Origin: DASYVD01 sp036000545 | Lineage (GTDB): Bacteria; Actinomycetota; UBA4738; CALAEC01 | Reading direction: 5' to 3' | Length of the DNA: 20,602 nt | Assembly (NCBI GenBank): GCA_036000545.1 | Contig: DASYVD010000124.1 | Span: 1-20,602, forward strand | Part shown: positions 14,267 through 20,602 of the stretch, piece by piece | How the letters are laid out: the number at the start of each line of letters is the position of its first letter | How positions within the stretch are numbered: position 1 is the first letter of the stretch | Made by a program: the position numbers and the translations under genes | The notes under the pieces: generated by a model | Databases searched by the model: none | Told to the model about the DNA's origin: nothing | Seen by the model: the letters and a program-made list of their open reading frames with translations, nothing else

Positions 14267-14294
14267 GGGTGGGGCCCGATGACGGGCCCCACCC
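14267..14294 (+). promoter_or_regulatory. Perfect 12-bp stem-loop with the permease start codon in its loop
   Basis: The left arm GGGTGGGGCCCG (14267-14278) is exactly complementary to the right arm CGGGCCCCACCC (14283-14294), with loop ATGA (14279-14282). The loop contains the ATG of the next gene. No run of T follows, so it is not a classical intrinsic terminator. It probably limits translation of the permeases or protects the upstream messenger, giving more binding protein than permease. Confidence 0.8.
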
Positions 14295-15244
14295 GTTTCC
14301 TTCCCGAGCCGCGGGTATCCGTCCCGATCGAGAGGGGAGCAGACCGGCGGATCTCCGCGATCTTCTATCGGAGGCCCTGGCTCAAGCTGCTCCTCATGCT
14401 GGCACCCGGGCTGCTGTGGCTCGGCGTGTTGTACCTCGGGTCGCTGCTGTCGCTGATCGTCCAGGGTCTCTACCGGCTGGAGGAGTTCACCGGGTTGGTG
14501 GTCCGGCAGGTCAGCCTGGCCACCTACCAGGAGCTCCTGCAGCCCGCCAACCTGGACATCATTTTCCGAACCACCGGCATGGCCGCCGCCGTCACCCTGG
14601 CCTGCGCCGTCATCGCATTCCCTATCGCCTACTACATGGCCAAGTTCGCGTCGTCGCGCACGAAGACCGTCCTGTACCTCGCGGTGCTGATGCCGTTGTG
14701 GATGAGCTATCTGGTGCGGGTCTATTCGTGGAAGTTCATCCTGGCCAAGGAAGGGGTGTTGCCCTGGTTCGTGGAACGCCTGGGGCTGGCCCCCGCCCTG
14801 GACTTCCTGCTCGGCCTCCCCGGCGTGGGGGGCAACTCGCTGTCCACATCGCTCATCGGGATGTGGCTGGTGTTCGTGTACACGTGGCTTCCGTTCATGA
14901 TCCTCCCGTTGGCGGCAGCGTTGGAGCGGGTCCCGGATTCCTTCGTCGAGGCCTCGGGCGACCTGGGGGCCCGGCCCCCGCAGACATTCCGGAAGGTGAT
15001 CCTTCCGTTGGCCCTTCCCGGGTTGGTGGCGGGGTCGATCTTCACCTTCTCGCTCACGCTGGGAGACTTCATCATCCCCACCATCATCGGGAACTCCGCG
15101 TTCTTCCTCGGGTCCCAGGTCCTCGTGCAGCAGGGAACGGCCGGCAATCTTCCGCTGGCCGCGGCATTCTCGGCCGTCCCGATGGTGGTCATGGTCTTGT
15201 ACCTGTCGGGGGCCAAGCGGCTGGGGGCGTTCGAGGCGCTCTAG
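14279..15244 (+). CDS. ABC transporter permease, PotB type
   Basis: This 321-residue protein has about six membrane helices, starting near residue 35 (LKLLLMLAPGLLWLGVLYLG). The cytoplasmic EAA loop that docks on the ATPase is clear at 224-248 (EASGDLGARPPQTFRKVILPLALPG). The segment YYMAKFASSRTKTVLYLAVLMPLWMSYLVRVYSWKFIL is characteristic of the PotB/YdcU group. The only reasonable start in frame before the first helix is ATG 14279, which sits in the loop of a strong stem, and the possible Shine-Dalgarno GGGTGGGG lies in the stem itself. The N-terminal 34 residues are cytoplasmic and basic. It pairs with the second permease encoded right after it. Confidence 0.88.
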   Translation: MTGPTRFLPEPRVSVPIERGADRRISAIFYRRPWLKLLLMLAPGLLWLGVLYLGSLLSLIVQGLYRLEEFTGLVVRQVSLATYQELLQPANLDIIFRTTGMAAAVTLACAVIAFPIAYYMAKFASSRTKTVLYLAVLMPLWMSYLVRVYSWKFILAKEGVLPWFVERLGLAPALDFLLGLPGVGGNSLSTSLIGMWLVFVYTWLPFMILPLAAALERVPDSFVEASGDLGARPPQTFRKVILPLALPGLVAGSIFTFSLTLGDFIIPTIIGNSAFFLGSQVLVQQGTAGNLPLAAAFSAVPMVVMVLYLSGAKRLGAFEAL

Positions 15245-15254
15245 GAGGGTGGCG

Positions 15255-16061
15255 ATGCGGAGGCGGGCTCTCGGACTGCGGATGGCGTCGGTGGCGGTGG
15301 TGGCCTTCCTGTACTTCCCCATCCTGCTCGTCGCGACGTACGCGTTCACGGACCAGGCGGGGAGCTTCCGCTTCCCGCCGAGCGGGTTCACCCTCCGGTG
15401 GTTCGGGACCGCGGCCCGGAACCCCGCCATCTGGGAGGCGATGCGGCTGTCCCTGGTCGTGGCGGCGGGGGCCACCACGATTGCTCTGGTGCTGGGAAGC
15501 CTGCTGGCGGCGGCGGTCTACCGCACCCGATTCTTCGGCCGGGAGACCGTCTCGTTCCTGGTCGTGCTCCCGATTGCCCTTCCAGGGATCGTCACGGGGA
15601 TCGCCCTCCGCTCGACCTTGGCCCTGGGAGAGATCCCGTTCAGCACCTGGACGATCATCGTCGGGCACGCCACGTTCTGCATCGTGGTGGTCTACAACAA
15701 CGTGCTGGCACGGTACCGTCGTCTGCAGGCGTCGCTCACCGAGGCGTCGATGGACCTGGGGGCGTCGGGGTGGCAGACGTTCCGGCACGTCACCCTGCCC
15801 CATCTGGGGACGGCCCTCCTCGCCGGAGGCCTCCTGTCCTTCGCGCTCTCCTTCGACGAGATCATCGTGACCACGTTCGTTGCGGGACAGCAGACGACCC
15901 TCCCGATATGGATCTTCTCCAGCCTGGTCCGTCCCCGGGCCAGGCCAGTGACGAACGTGGTGGCCCTGGTGGTGATCCTTGTTACCGCGGTGCCGATCCT
16001 CCTGGCGCAGCGGCTGGCGGGAGGCAGGGCCGCCGGCGGCGTGGCCGCCCGCGGCGGCTGA
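15255..16061 (+). CDS. ABC transporter permease, PotC type
   Basis: This 268-residue protein starts at ATG 15255, six bases after AGGAGG (15243-15248). The GTG at 15249 would touch that sequence, so it is rejected as the start. It has about six membrane helices, beginning with MASVAVVAFLYFPILLVATYAF. The EAA loop is at 163-187 (TEASMDLGASGWQTFRHVTLPHLG). The DEIIVTTFVAG stretch near 201-211 is typical of PotC-like subunits. It forms the membrane channel with the PotB-type protein. The C-terminus is short and Gly/Ala/Arg rich (GGRAAGGVAARGG). The next gene follows after 31 bp with its own strong ribosome binding site. Confidence 0.88.
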   Translation: MRRRALGLRMASVAVVAFLYFPILLVATYAFTDQAGSFRFPPSGFTLRWFGTAARNPAIWEAMRLSLVVAAGATTIALVLGSLLAAAVYRTRFFGRETVSFLVVLPIALPGIVTGIALRSTLALGEIPFSTWTIIVGHATFCIVVVYNNVLARYRRLQASLTEASMDLGASGWQTFRHVTLPHLGTALLAGGLLSFALSFDEIIVTTFVAGQQTTLPIWIFSSLVRPRARPVTNVVALVVILVTAVPILLAQRLAGGRAAGGVAARGG

Positions 16062-16092
16062 GGCATAGCATGGCCCGGAAGGAGGAGATCGG

Positions 16093-17421
16093 ATGAGCGA
16101 CGCGGGCGAGGGTGGGGAGTTTCTGGAAGACGACGAGGACGAACTGCTCGAACGCCACCGACAGGTCCTGCCGTCGTGGCTGGCCCTGTACTACAAGGAG
16201 CCGATCGAGCTCGTCCGTGGTGAAGGCCAGCGCGTATGGGACTCGGCGGGGCGCGAGTACCTCGACTTCTTCGGCGGAATCGTCACCACCATCTCCGGCC
16301 ACGTCGTTCCCAAGCTTGTGGAGGCGCTCACCGAGCAAGCGAACCGGATCGCTCACACGTCGACGGTCTATCTCATCCGGCCGATGGTGGAGCTGGCCGA
16401 GCGGCTCACGGGACTTGCTCCCGTCGAGCCACCGGTCAAGGCGTTCTTCGTCGGCTCGGGCACCGAAGCGGTCGAGGCGGCGCTGCTGTTCGCCACGTCG
16501 TGGCGCCGGTCGAACGAGATCATCGCCCTCCGCAACTCGTACCACGGGCGCTCCTTCGGCGCGGTGGGCATCACCGGGAACAAGGGGTGGTCGGCGACGT
16601 CGTTCACACCGCTCAACGTGTCGTACGCGCTGGCACCGTACTGCTACCGATGCCCGCTCGGTCTTTCCTACCCGGACTGCGGGGTCGCTTGCGCCGAGGA
16701 CCTCCGCAACGTCATCGAGACCACGACCACGGGCGAACCGGCGGCGATGATCGCCGAGCCGATCCAGGGGGTGGGCGGCTTTGTCACTCCACCCCCGGAG
16801 TACTTCCAGATCGTCAAGCGGATCCTCGACGAGTTCGGCATCCCGTTCATCGCCGACGAGGTCCAGACGGGGTTCGGCCGGACCGGCCAGAACTTCTGGG
16901 GGATCGAGTCGTACAACGTGCAGGCGGACGCCATCGTCTGCGCCAAGGGTCTGGGGAACGGCATGGCCATCGGGGCGGTGGTGGGGCGCCAGGACATGGT
17001 GGACTCACTCAGGGCCAACTCGATCTCCACGTTCGGCGGCAACCCGCTGGCCGCCACCTACGCTCTCAACAACCTCGACTTCATCGAGGACAACGACCTC
17101 CAGTCGAACGCGTTCCGGGTCGGGAAGTTCCTCTACGAGGGGCTGAAGGACCTCGAGGACCGCTACGAGGTCGTGGGGGAGGTTCGAGGCAAGGGGCTGA
17201 TGGTCGGGGTCGAGCTGGTGAAGGACAAGGAGTCGAAGGAGCCCAACACCGACGGCGCCGCCAGGGCCATGGAGGAGGCCCGGGAGCGCGGGCTGCTGGT
17301 GGGGAGGGGCGGGCTCTATGGAAACGTGCTTCGGCTCTCGCCACCGTTGGTGATCGACGAGGCCGACGCGCAGCGGGCCATCGAGACCCTCGACGCGGCG
17401 TTCCAGGCCGTCCAGGACTGA
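16093..17421 (+). CDS. Class III PLP aminotransferase, AGXT2-like (copy 1)
   Basis: This 442-residue protein starts at ATG 16093 just after AAGGAGGAG. Fold-type I class III motifs are present: FVGSGTEAVEAALLFA (119-134), LRNSYHGRSFGAVG (146-159), AMIAEPIQGVGGF, the cofactor aspartate in IADEVQTGFGRTG (D255), and the PLP lysine in IVCAKGLGNGMAIGAV (K285). A cysteine-rich loop CYRCPLGLSYPDCGVAC (C184, C187, C196, C200) is of the AGXT2 and beta-alanine-pyruvate transaminase type. Next to a beta-ureidopropionase-like gene, the likely reaction is transfer from beta-alanine, 3-aminoisobutyrate or an omega-amine to pyruvate or glyoxylate. The stop codon overlaps the next start (TGATG), so the two are translationally coupled. 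A close paralogue is at 19292. Confidence 0.85.
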   Translation: MSDAGEGGEFLEDDEDELLERHRQVLPSWLALYYKEPIELVRGEGQRVWDSAGREYLDFFGGIVTTISGHVVPKLVEALTEQANRIAHTSTVYLIRPMVELAERLTGLAPVEPPVKAFFVGSGTEAVEAALLFATSWRRSNEIIALRNSYHGRSFGAVGITGNKGWSATSFTPLNVSYALAPYCYRCPLGLSYPDCGVACAEDLRNVIETTTTGEPAAMIAEPIQGVGGFVTPPPEYFQIVKRILDEFGIPFIADEVQTGFGRTGQNFWGIESYNVQADAIVCAKGLGNGMAIGAVVGRQDMVDSLRANSISTFGGNPLAATYALNNLDFIEDNDLQSNAFRVGKFLYEGLKDLEDRYEVVGEVRGKGLMVGVELVKDKESKEPNTDGAARAMEEARERGLLVGRGGLYGNVLRLSPPLVIDEADAQRAIETLDAAFQAVQD

Positions 17422-18428
17422 TGCTCTCGTTCGGTGTGACCTTCATGTTGGACCCACCTGTCTCTCGTGTCGTGGAGTGGTCCCGGCTCGCCGAGGACCG
17501 AGGCTTCGACTACGTGTGGGCGTGGGACTCTCACATCCTGTGGCAGGAGTTCTTCACCGTGTTCGCGCTCATCGCGGCGAACACCGGCCGGGTCCGTCTG
17601 GGGCCCTGCGTGACCAATCCGGCGACCCGCGACGTCACCGTTACCGCCAGCGCGCTAGCGACGCTCCAGGAGGTCTCCAGCGGCCGCATGGACATGGGCA
17701 TGGGGAGAGGGGATAGCGCGCGGCGGGTGATCGGGAAGACCCCGGTAACCGTGGATCGCGCCGAGTGGGCGACACGGTTGATCAAGGATCTGGCCGAGGG
17801 CCGGGAGGTCGACTACGACGGGACCAAGCTCCAGCTCAAGTGGAGCGAGGGACACCCGCTGCCGGTGTGGATGGCCGCGTACGGGCCGAAGGCCCTGCGG
17901 GCCTGCGGGCGGGCTGCCGACGGCCTCATCATGCAGCTGGCCGATCCCTACATCCTGGAGTGGTCGCTGGCCTACGTCCGGGAGGGAGCCGAGGAAGCGG
18001 GGCGGCGATTCGAGGACATCATGATCCAGGTGGCGGCCCCCGGCTATATCACCGACGATGCCGCGAAGGCCCGCGAACAGGTCCGGTGGTTCCCCGCCCT
18101 CGTGTCGAACCACGTCGTCGATCTGGTCAACCGGTACAGCACGACCGATCTTCCCCAGGAGCTCACCGACTTCATCAGGGCCCGCGAGCACTACGATTAC
18201 TCTGACCACGGACGGACTGGCGCGGAGCATGCCGAGTTCGTCACCGACGAGGTGGTGGACCGGTTCTGCGTGATCGGCACTGCGGAGCAGGTGACGGAGA
18301 AGCTCCGGGAGCTGGAGGCCCTGGGGATGGATCAGTTCAACATCTATTCGATGGTGGAGGACCCGGGACCGGAAGGGATCATCCGCGATTTTGGCGAGCA
18401 CGTGATCCCGGCGTTCCGATCTTTGTGA
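17421..18428 (+). CDS. LLM-class, probably F420-dependent, oxidoreductase (CPS_4043-like family)
   Basis: This 335-residue protein belongs to the bacterial luciferase-like (LLM) TIM-barrel superfamily, in the part near methylene-tetrahydromethanopterin reductase. Motifs are RLAEDRGFDYVWAWDSHILWQEFF (about 22-45), RVRLGPCVTNPATRDVTVTASALATLQEVSSGRMDMGMGRGDSARRVIG (about 57-105), and PVWMAAYGPKALRACGRAADGLIMQLADP. These match the CPS_4043 group (TIGR03842), which from memory is often found with hydantoinase and pyrimidine-breakdown genes. Members in F420-making species are predicted to use F420, the others FMN. The ATG shares its A with the preceding stop codon. The substrate is not known for the family. 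It is cytoplasmic and co-expressed with the nitrilase that follows 21 bp later. Confidence 0.8.
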   Translation: MLSFGVTFMLDPPVSRVVEWSRLAEDRGFDYVWAWDSHILWQEFFTVFALIAANTGRVRLGPCVTNPATRDVTVTASALATLQEVSSGRMDMGMGRGDSARRVIGKTPVTVDRAEWATRLIKDLAEGREVDYDGTKLQLKWSEGHPLPVWMAAYGPKALRACGRAADGLIMQLADPYILEWSLAYVREGAEEAGRRFEDIMIQVAAPGYITDDAAKAREQVRWFPALVSNHVVDLVNRYSTTDLPQELTDFIRAREHYDYSDHGRTGAEHAEFVTDEVVDRFCVIGTAEQVTEKLRELEALGMDQFNIYSMVEDPGPEGIIRDFGEHVIPAFRSL

Positions 18429-18449
18429 CGCGAACAGGAGGTGGTGAGA

Positions 18450-19295
18450 GTGACGACGATACGGGCGGCGGTGATCCAGGCGAACGCGAACATGTCCAAA
18501 GAGGAGGCGGTTGAGAAGCACATCGAGCTGATCGGCAAGGCCGCCGCGGAGGGAGCCAAGGTCACCTGTCTGCAGGAGATCTTCCACGGGCCATACTTCC
18601 CGGCGGAGCAGGATCCGAAGTGGTACGCCACCGCGGAACCCGAGGACGGGCCCACGGTCACCAGGATGCGGGAGGTGGCCCGGGAGCACGGGATGGTCCT
18701 GATCGTCCCGTTCTACGAGGAAGCCCAGACCGGCGTGTACTACAACTCCGCGGTGGTGATCGAGGGCGATGGGGCGATCGCCGGGAAGTACCGCAAGACG
18801 CACATCCCGCATGTCGGCCCGTGCTTCTGGGAGAAGTTCTACTTCAAGCCGGGGAATCTCGGGTATCCCGTATTCGACACCTCGGTGGGTCGCATCGGGT
18901 TGATCATCTGCTATGACCGGCACTTCCCGGAGATCGGTCGAGCTCTTGGACTCAAGGGCGCAGAGCTGGTGTTCAATCCGTCAGCCACCGTCGAGTCGTT
19001 GTCCAAATACCTGTGGGAGCTGGAGCAGCCCGCCCATGCCGTGGCCAATGGGTACTGGATCGCCGCCATCAACCGCGTGGGTGCCGAGCCGCCCCTGACC
19101 GAGCATCGGTTCTACGGCTCGAGCTACTTCTGCAATCCCCGAGGACAGATCGTGGCCAAGGCCTCCGACTCGCAGGACGAAGTGCTCGTCCACGACGTGG
19201 ACCTCGAGATGAACCGGGAGGTCCGCAACACGTGGCAGTTTCTCCGGGATCGCCGCCCGGAGACGTACGGCGAGCTCACGGAGCTGCTGCCGTGA
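18450..19295 (+). CDS. Nitrilase-superfamily amidohydrolase, beta-ureidopropionase type
   Basis: This 281-residue protein starts at GTG 18450, eight bases after AGGAGG (18436-18441); the GTG at 18441 touches that site and is rejected. The Glu-Lys-Cys triad is visible: E43 in CLQEIFHGPYF, K116 in KYRKTHIPH, and C154 in IICYDRHFPE. NRVG, FYGSSYFCNPRGQIVA and REVRNTWQFLRDRRPETYGEL match beta-ureidopropionases (N-carbamoyl-beta-alanine amidohydrolases). The reaction would be N-carbamoyl-beta-alanine to beta-alanine, CO2 and ammonia. N-carbamoylputrescine amidase is the main alternative and would also fit a polyamine importer. The CYDRH active-site string favours the former. Its stop overlaps the GTG of the following aminotransferase by four bases. 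Confidence 0.82.
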   Translation: MTTIRAAVIQANANMSKEEAVEKHIELIGKAAAEGAKVTCLQEIFHGPYFPAEQDPKWYATAEPEDGPTVTRMREVAREHGMVLIVPFYEEAQTGVYYNSAVVIEGDGAIAGKYRKTHIPHVGPCFWEKFYFKPGNLGYPVFDTSVGRIGLIICYDRHFPEIGRALGLKGAELVFNPSATVESLSKYLWELEQPAHAVANGYWIAAINRVGAEPPLTEHRFYGSSYFCNPRGQIVAKASDSQDEVLVHDVDLEMNREVRNTWQFLRDRRPETYGELTELLP

Positions 19296-20602
19296 CTCCG
19301 GGGAAGGGTGCTGGCGGCGATGGGGACGCCGCCGAACTGCTGGCCAGACACAGGCAGGTCCTGCCCAACTGGCTTGCCCTCTACTACAAGGAACCCATCG
19401 AGCTGGTCCGGGGGGAGGGAGCCCGCGTCTGGGATGCCTCGGGAAAGGAGTATCTCGACTTCTTCGGCGGGATCGTCACCACGATCTCCGGGCACGTCGT
19501 TCCCAAGCTCGTCGAGGTGCTCACCGAGCAGGCCGGCAAGATCGCGCACACTTCGACGCTGTACCTCATCCGGCCGATGGTCGAGCTGGCCGAGAAGCTC
19601 ACGGGGCTGGCTCCCATCGACATGCCGGCCAAGGCGTTCTTCGTTGGCTCCGGAACCGAGGCCATCGAGGCTGCGCTTCTGTTCGCCACGAGCTGGCGGC
19701 GTTCGAACGAGATCATCGCCCTGCGAAACTCGTACCACGGCCGGTCCTTCGGGGCGGTCGGCATCACGGGCAACAAGGGATGGTCGGCCACCTCGTTCAG
19801 TCCGCTGAACGTCTCCTATGCCCTCGCGCCGTACTGCTACCGGTGTCCGCTCGGGCTGTCCTATCCGGACTGCGGGGTGGCCTGTGCCGAGGACCTTCGC
19901 AACGTCATCGAGACGACGACCACCGGCGAGCCCGCGGCGATGATCGCCGAGCCGATCCAAGGGGTGGGGGGTTTCGTGACGCCTCCGCCCGAGTACTTCG
20001 GCATCGTGAAGTCGATCCTCGACGAGTTCGGCATCCCGTTCATCGCGGACGAGGTGCAGACGGGGGTCGGCCGGACCGGCGAGAACTTCTGGGGGATCGA
20101 GAGCTACGGCGTGCACCCTGACGCCATCGTGTGCGCGAAGGGCCTGGGCAACGGCATGGCCATCGGGGCCGTGGTCAGCCGAACGGACATGATGGAGTCG
20201 CTCCGGGCGAACTCGATCTCGACGTTCGGTGGGAATCCCATCGCGGCTTCCTATGCGCTGGCCAATCTGGAGAACATCGAGGAGGAACGGCTGCAGGAGC
20301 GCGCGTACAAGATCGGGAACTCGCTCTACCGGGGGCTGAAGGATCTGGAGGACCGCTACAACGTGGTCGGCGAGGTCCGGGGCAAGGGACTCCTGATCGG
20401 GGTGGAGCTGGTGAAGGACTCGGAGTCGAAAGAGCCCAGTCCGGAGGCCGCCACCCAGGTCATGGAGACATGCAAGGAGGCAGGTCTGCTCATCGGCAAG
20501 GGCGGCCTCTACGGGAACGTGCTGCGCCTGGCCCCGCCGCTGATCATCACCGAGGACGACGCTGCCCGAGCGATCGAGACTCTCGAGGTCGCCTTCGGCG
20601 AA
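19292..20602 (+). CDS. Class III PLP aminotransferase, AGXT2-like (copy 2; stop lies beyond window edge)
   Basis: The GTG at 19292 overlaps the nitrilase stop (GTGA), with GGAG at 19280-19283, eight bases upstream. The frame is open for 437 codons to the last base. The paralogue at 16093 has 442 residues, so only a few codons are missing. The two proteins are very similar, clearly above 75 percent by eye, including the Cys-rich loop, IADEVQTG and the PLP lysine in IVCAKGLGNGMAIGAV (K283). One visible change is QTGVGRTG where copy 1 has QTGFGRTG. The termini differ most (MTPGKGAGGDGDAAELLARH against MSDAGEGGEFLEDDEDELLE). The two may use different amino donors or simply raise dosage. Expression is coupled to the nitrilase. 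Confidence 0.85.
   Translation, partial: MTPGKGAGGDGDAAELLARHRQVLPNWLALYYKEPIELVRGEGARVWDASGKEYLDFFGGIVTTISGHVVPKLVEVLTEQAGKIAHTSTLYLIRPMVELAEKLTGLAPIDMPAKAFFVGSGTEAIEAALLFATSWRRSNEIIALRNSYHGRSFGAVGITGNKGWSATSFSPLNVSYALAPYCYRCPLGLSYPDCGVACAEDLRNVIETTTTGEPAAMIAEPIQGVGGFVTPPPEYFGIVKSILDEFGIPFIADEVQTGVGRTGENFWGIESYGVHPDAIVCAKGLGNGMAIGAVVSRTDMMESLRANSISTFGGNPIAASYALANLENIEEERLQERAYKIGNSLYRGLKDLEDRYNVVGEVRGKGLLIGVELVKDSESKEPSPEAATQVMETCKEAGLLIGKGGLYGNVLRLAPPLIITEDDAARAIETLEVAFGE

Noticed and set aside
14267..14300. Intrinsic terminator between binding-protein and permease genes
   Set aside because: The stem is strong but is followed by GTTTCC, not a T-run. It overlaps the next start codon, and termination there would cut off the rest of a clearly co-directional operon.
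16236..17420. Upstream extension of the LLM oxidoreductase frame
   Set aside because: It overlaps the aminotransferase gene in another frame and is Arg/Gly-rich. The LLM family sequence starts at ATG 17421, which is coupled to the preceding stop.

Overview
The window comes from a high-GC bacterium, most likely an uncultured actinobacterium. The reasons are strong GC bias at third codon positions, frequent GTG starts, a PucR-type regulator, an actinobacterial-type GabT and an LLM oxidoreductase of a type that uses cofactor F420. No tRNA, rRNA or CRISPR array was seen. Both ends cut through genes.

Region 1 (1-2697, minus strand) reads right to left. It holds a pterin-4a-carbinolamine dehydratase, an MgtE-like two-repeat cation permease, and a PhoU/TrkA_C cytoplasmic protein cut by the left edge. 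The last two look like a cation transporter with its regulator.

Region 2 (2767-8612, plus strand) is the least understood part. A three-gene cassette appears twice: a two-domain protein (kinase-like N-terminus plus class I SAM methyltransferase), a small two-helix membrane protein with a YIDPGTGS motif, and a polytopic membrane enzyme with an extracytoplasmic alkaline-phosphatase/sulfatase-fold domain. The first copy is intact. In the second copy the methyltransferase is a remnant: its 5' half is missing and 774 bp are deleted in frame. Between the copies lies a 374-bp decayed IS481-family element, with inverted repeats, CTAG-type target duplications and a frameshifted transposase tail. A 20-bp exact repeat at 6411 and 8619 suggests how the duplication formed. 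The cassette probably modifies a cell-surface glycan or lipid; the substrate is unknown.

Region 3 (8619-20602) is an amine or beta-amino-acid catabolic locus. A gabT-like aminotransferase (minus strand) diverges from a PucR-family regulator (plus strand). The shared intergenic region carries two matching palindromes, TTGTACG-N3-CGTACA(A/C), centred 74 bp apart. Downstream is a tightly packed operon: a PotABCD-type ABC importer, a class III aminotransferase, an F420-type LLM oxidoreductase, a beta-ureidopropionase-type nitrilase, and a second copy of the class III aminotransferase that runs off the right edge. A partial third palindrome precedes the operon. A perfect 12-bp stem holds the start codon of the first permease in its four-base loop. 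The most economical reading is import and breakdown of a carbamoyl-amine, pyrimidine-derived compound or polyamine: the nitrilase releases a free amine or beta-amino acid, and the aminotransferases convert it to a semialdehyde. The substrate is inferred, and no dihydropyrimidinase is visible inside the window.
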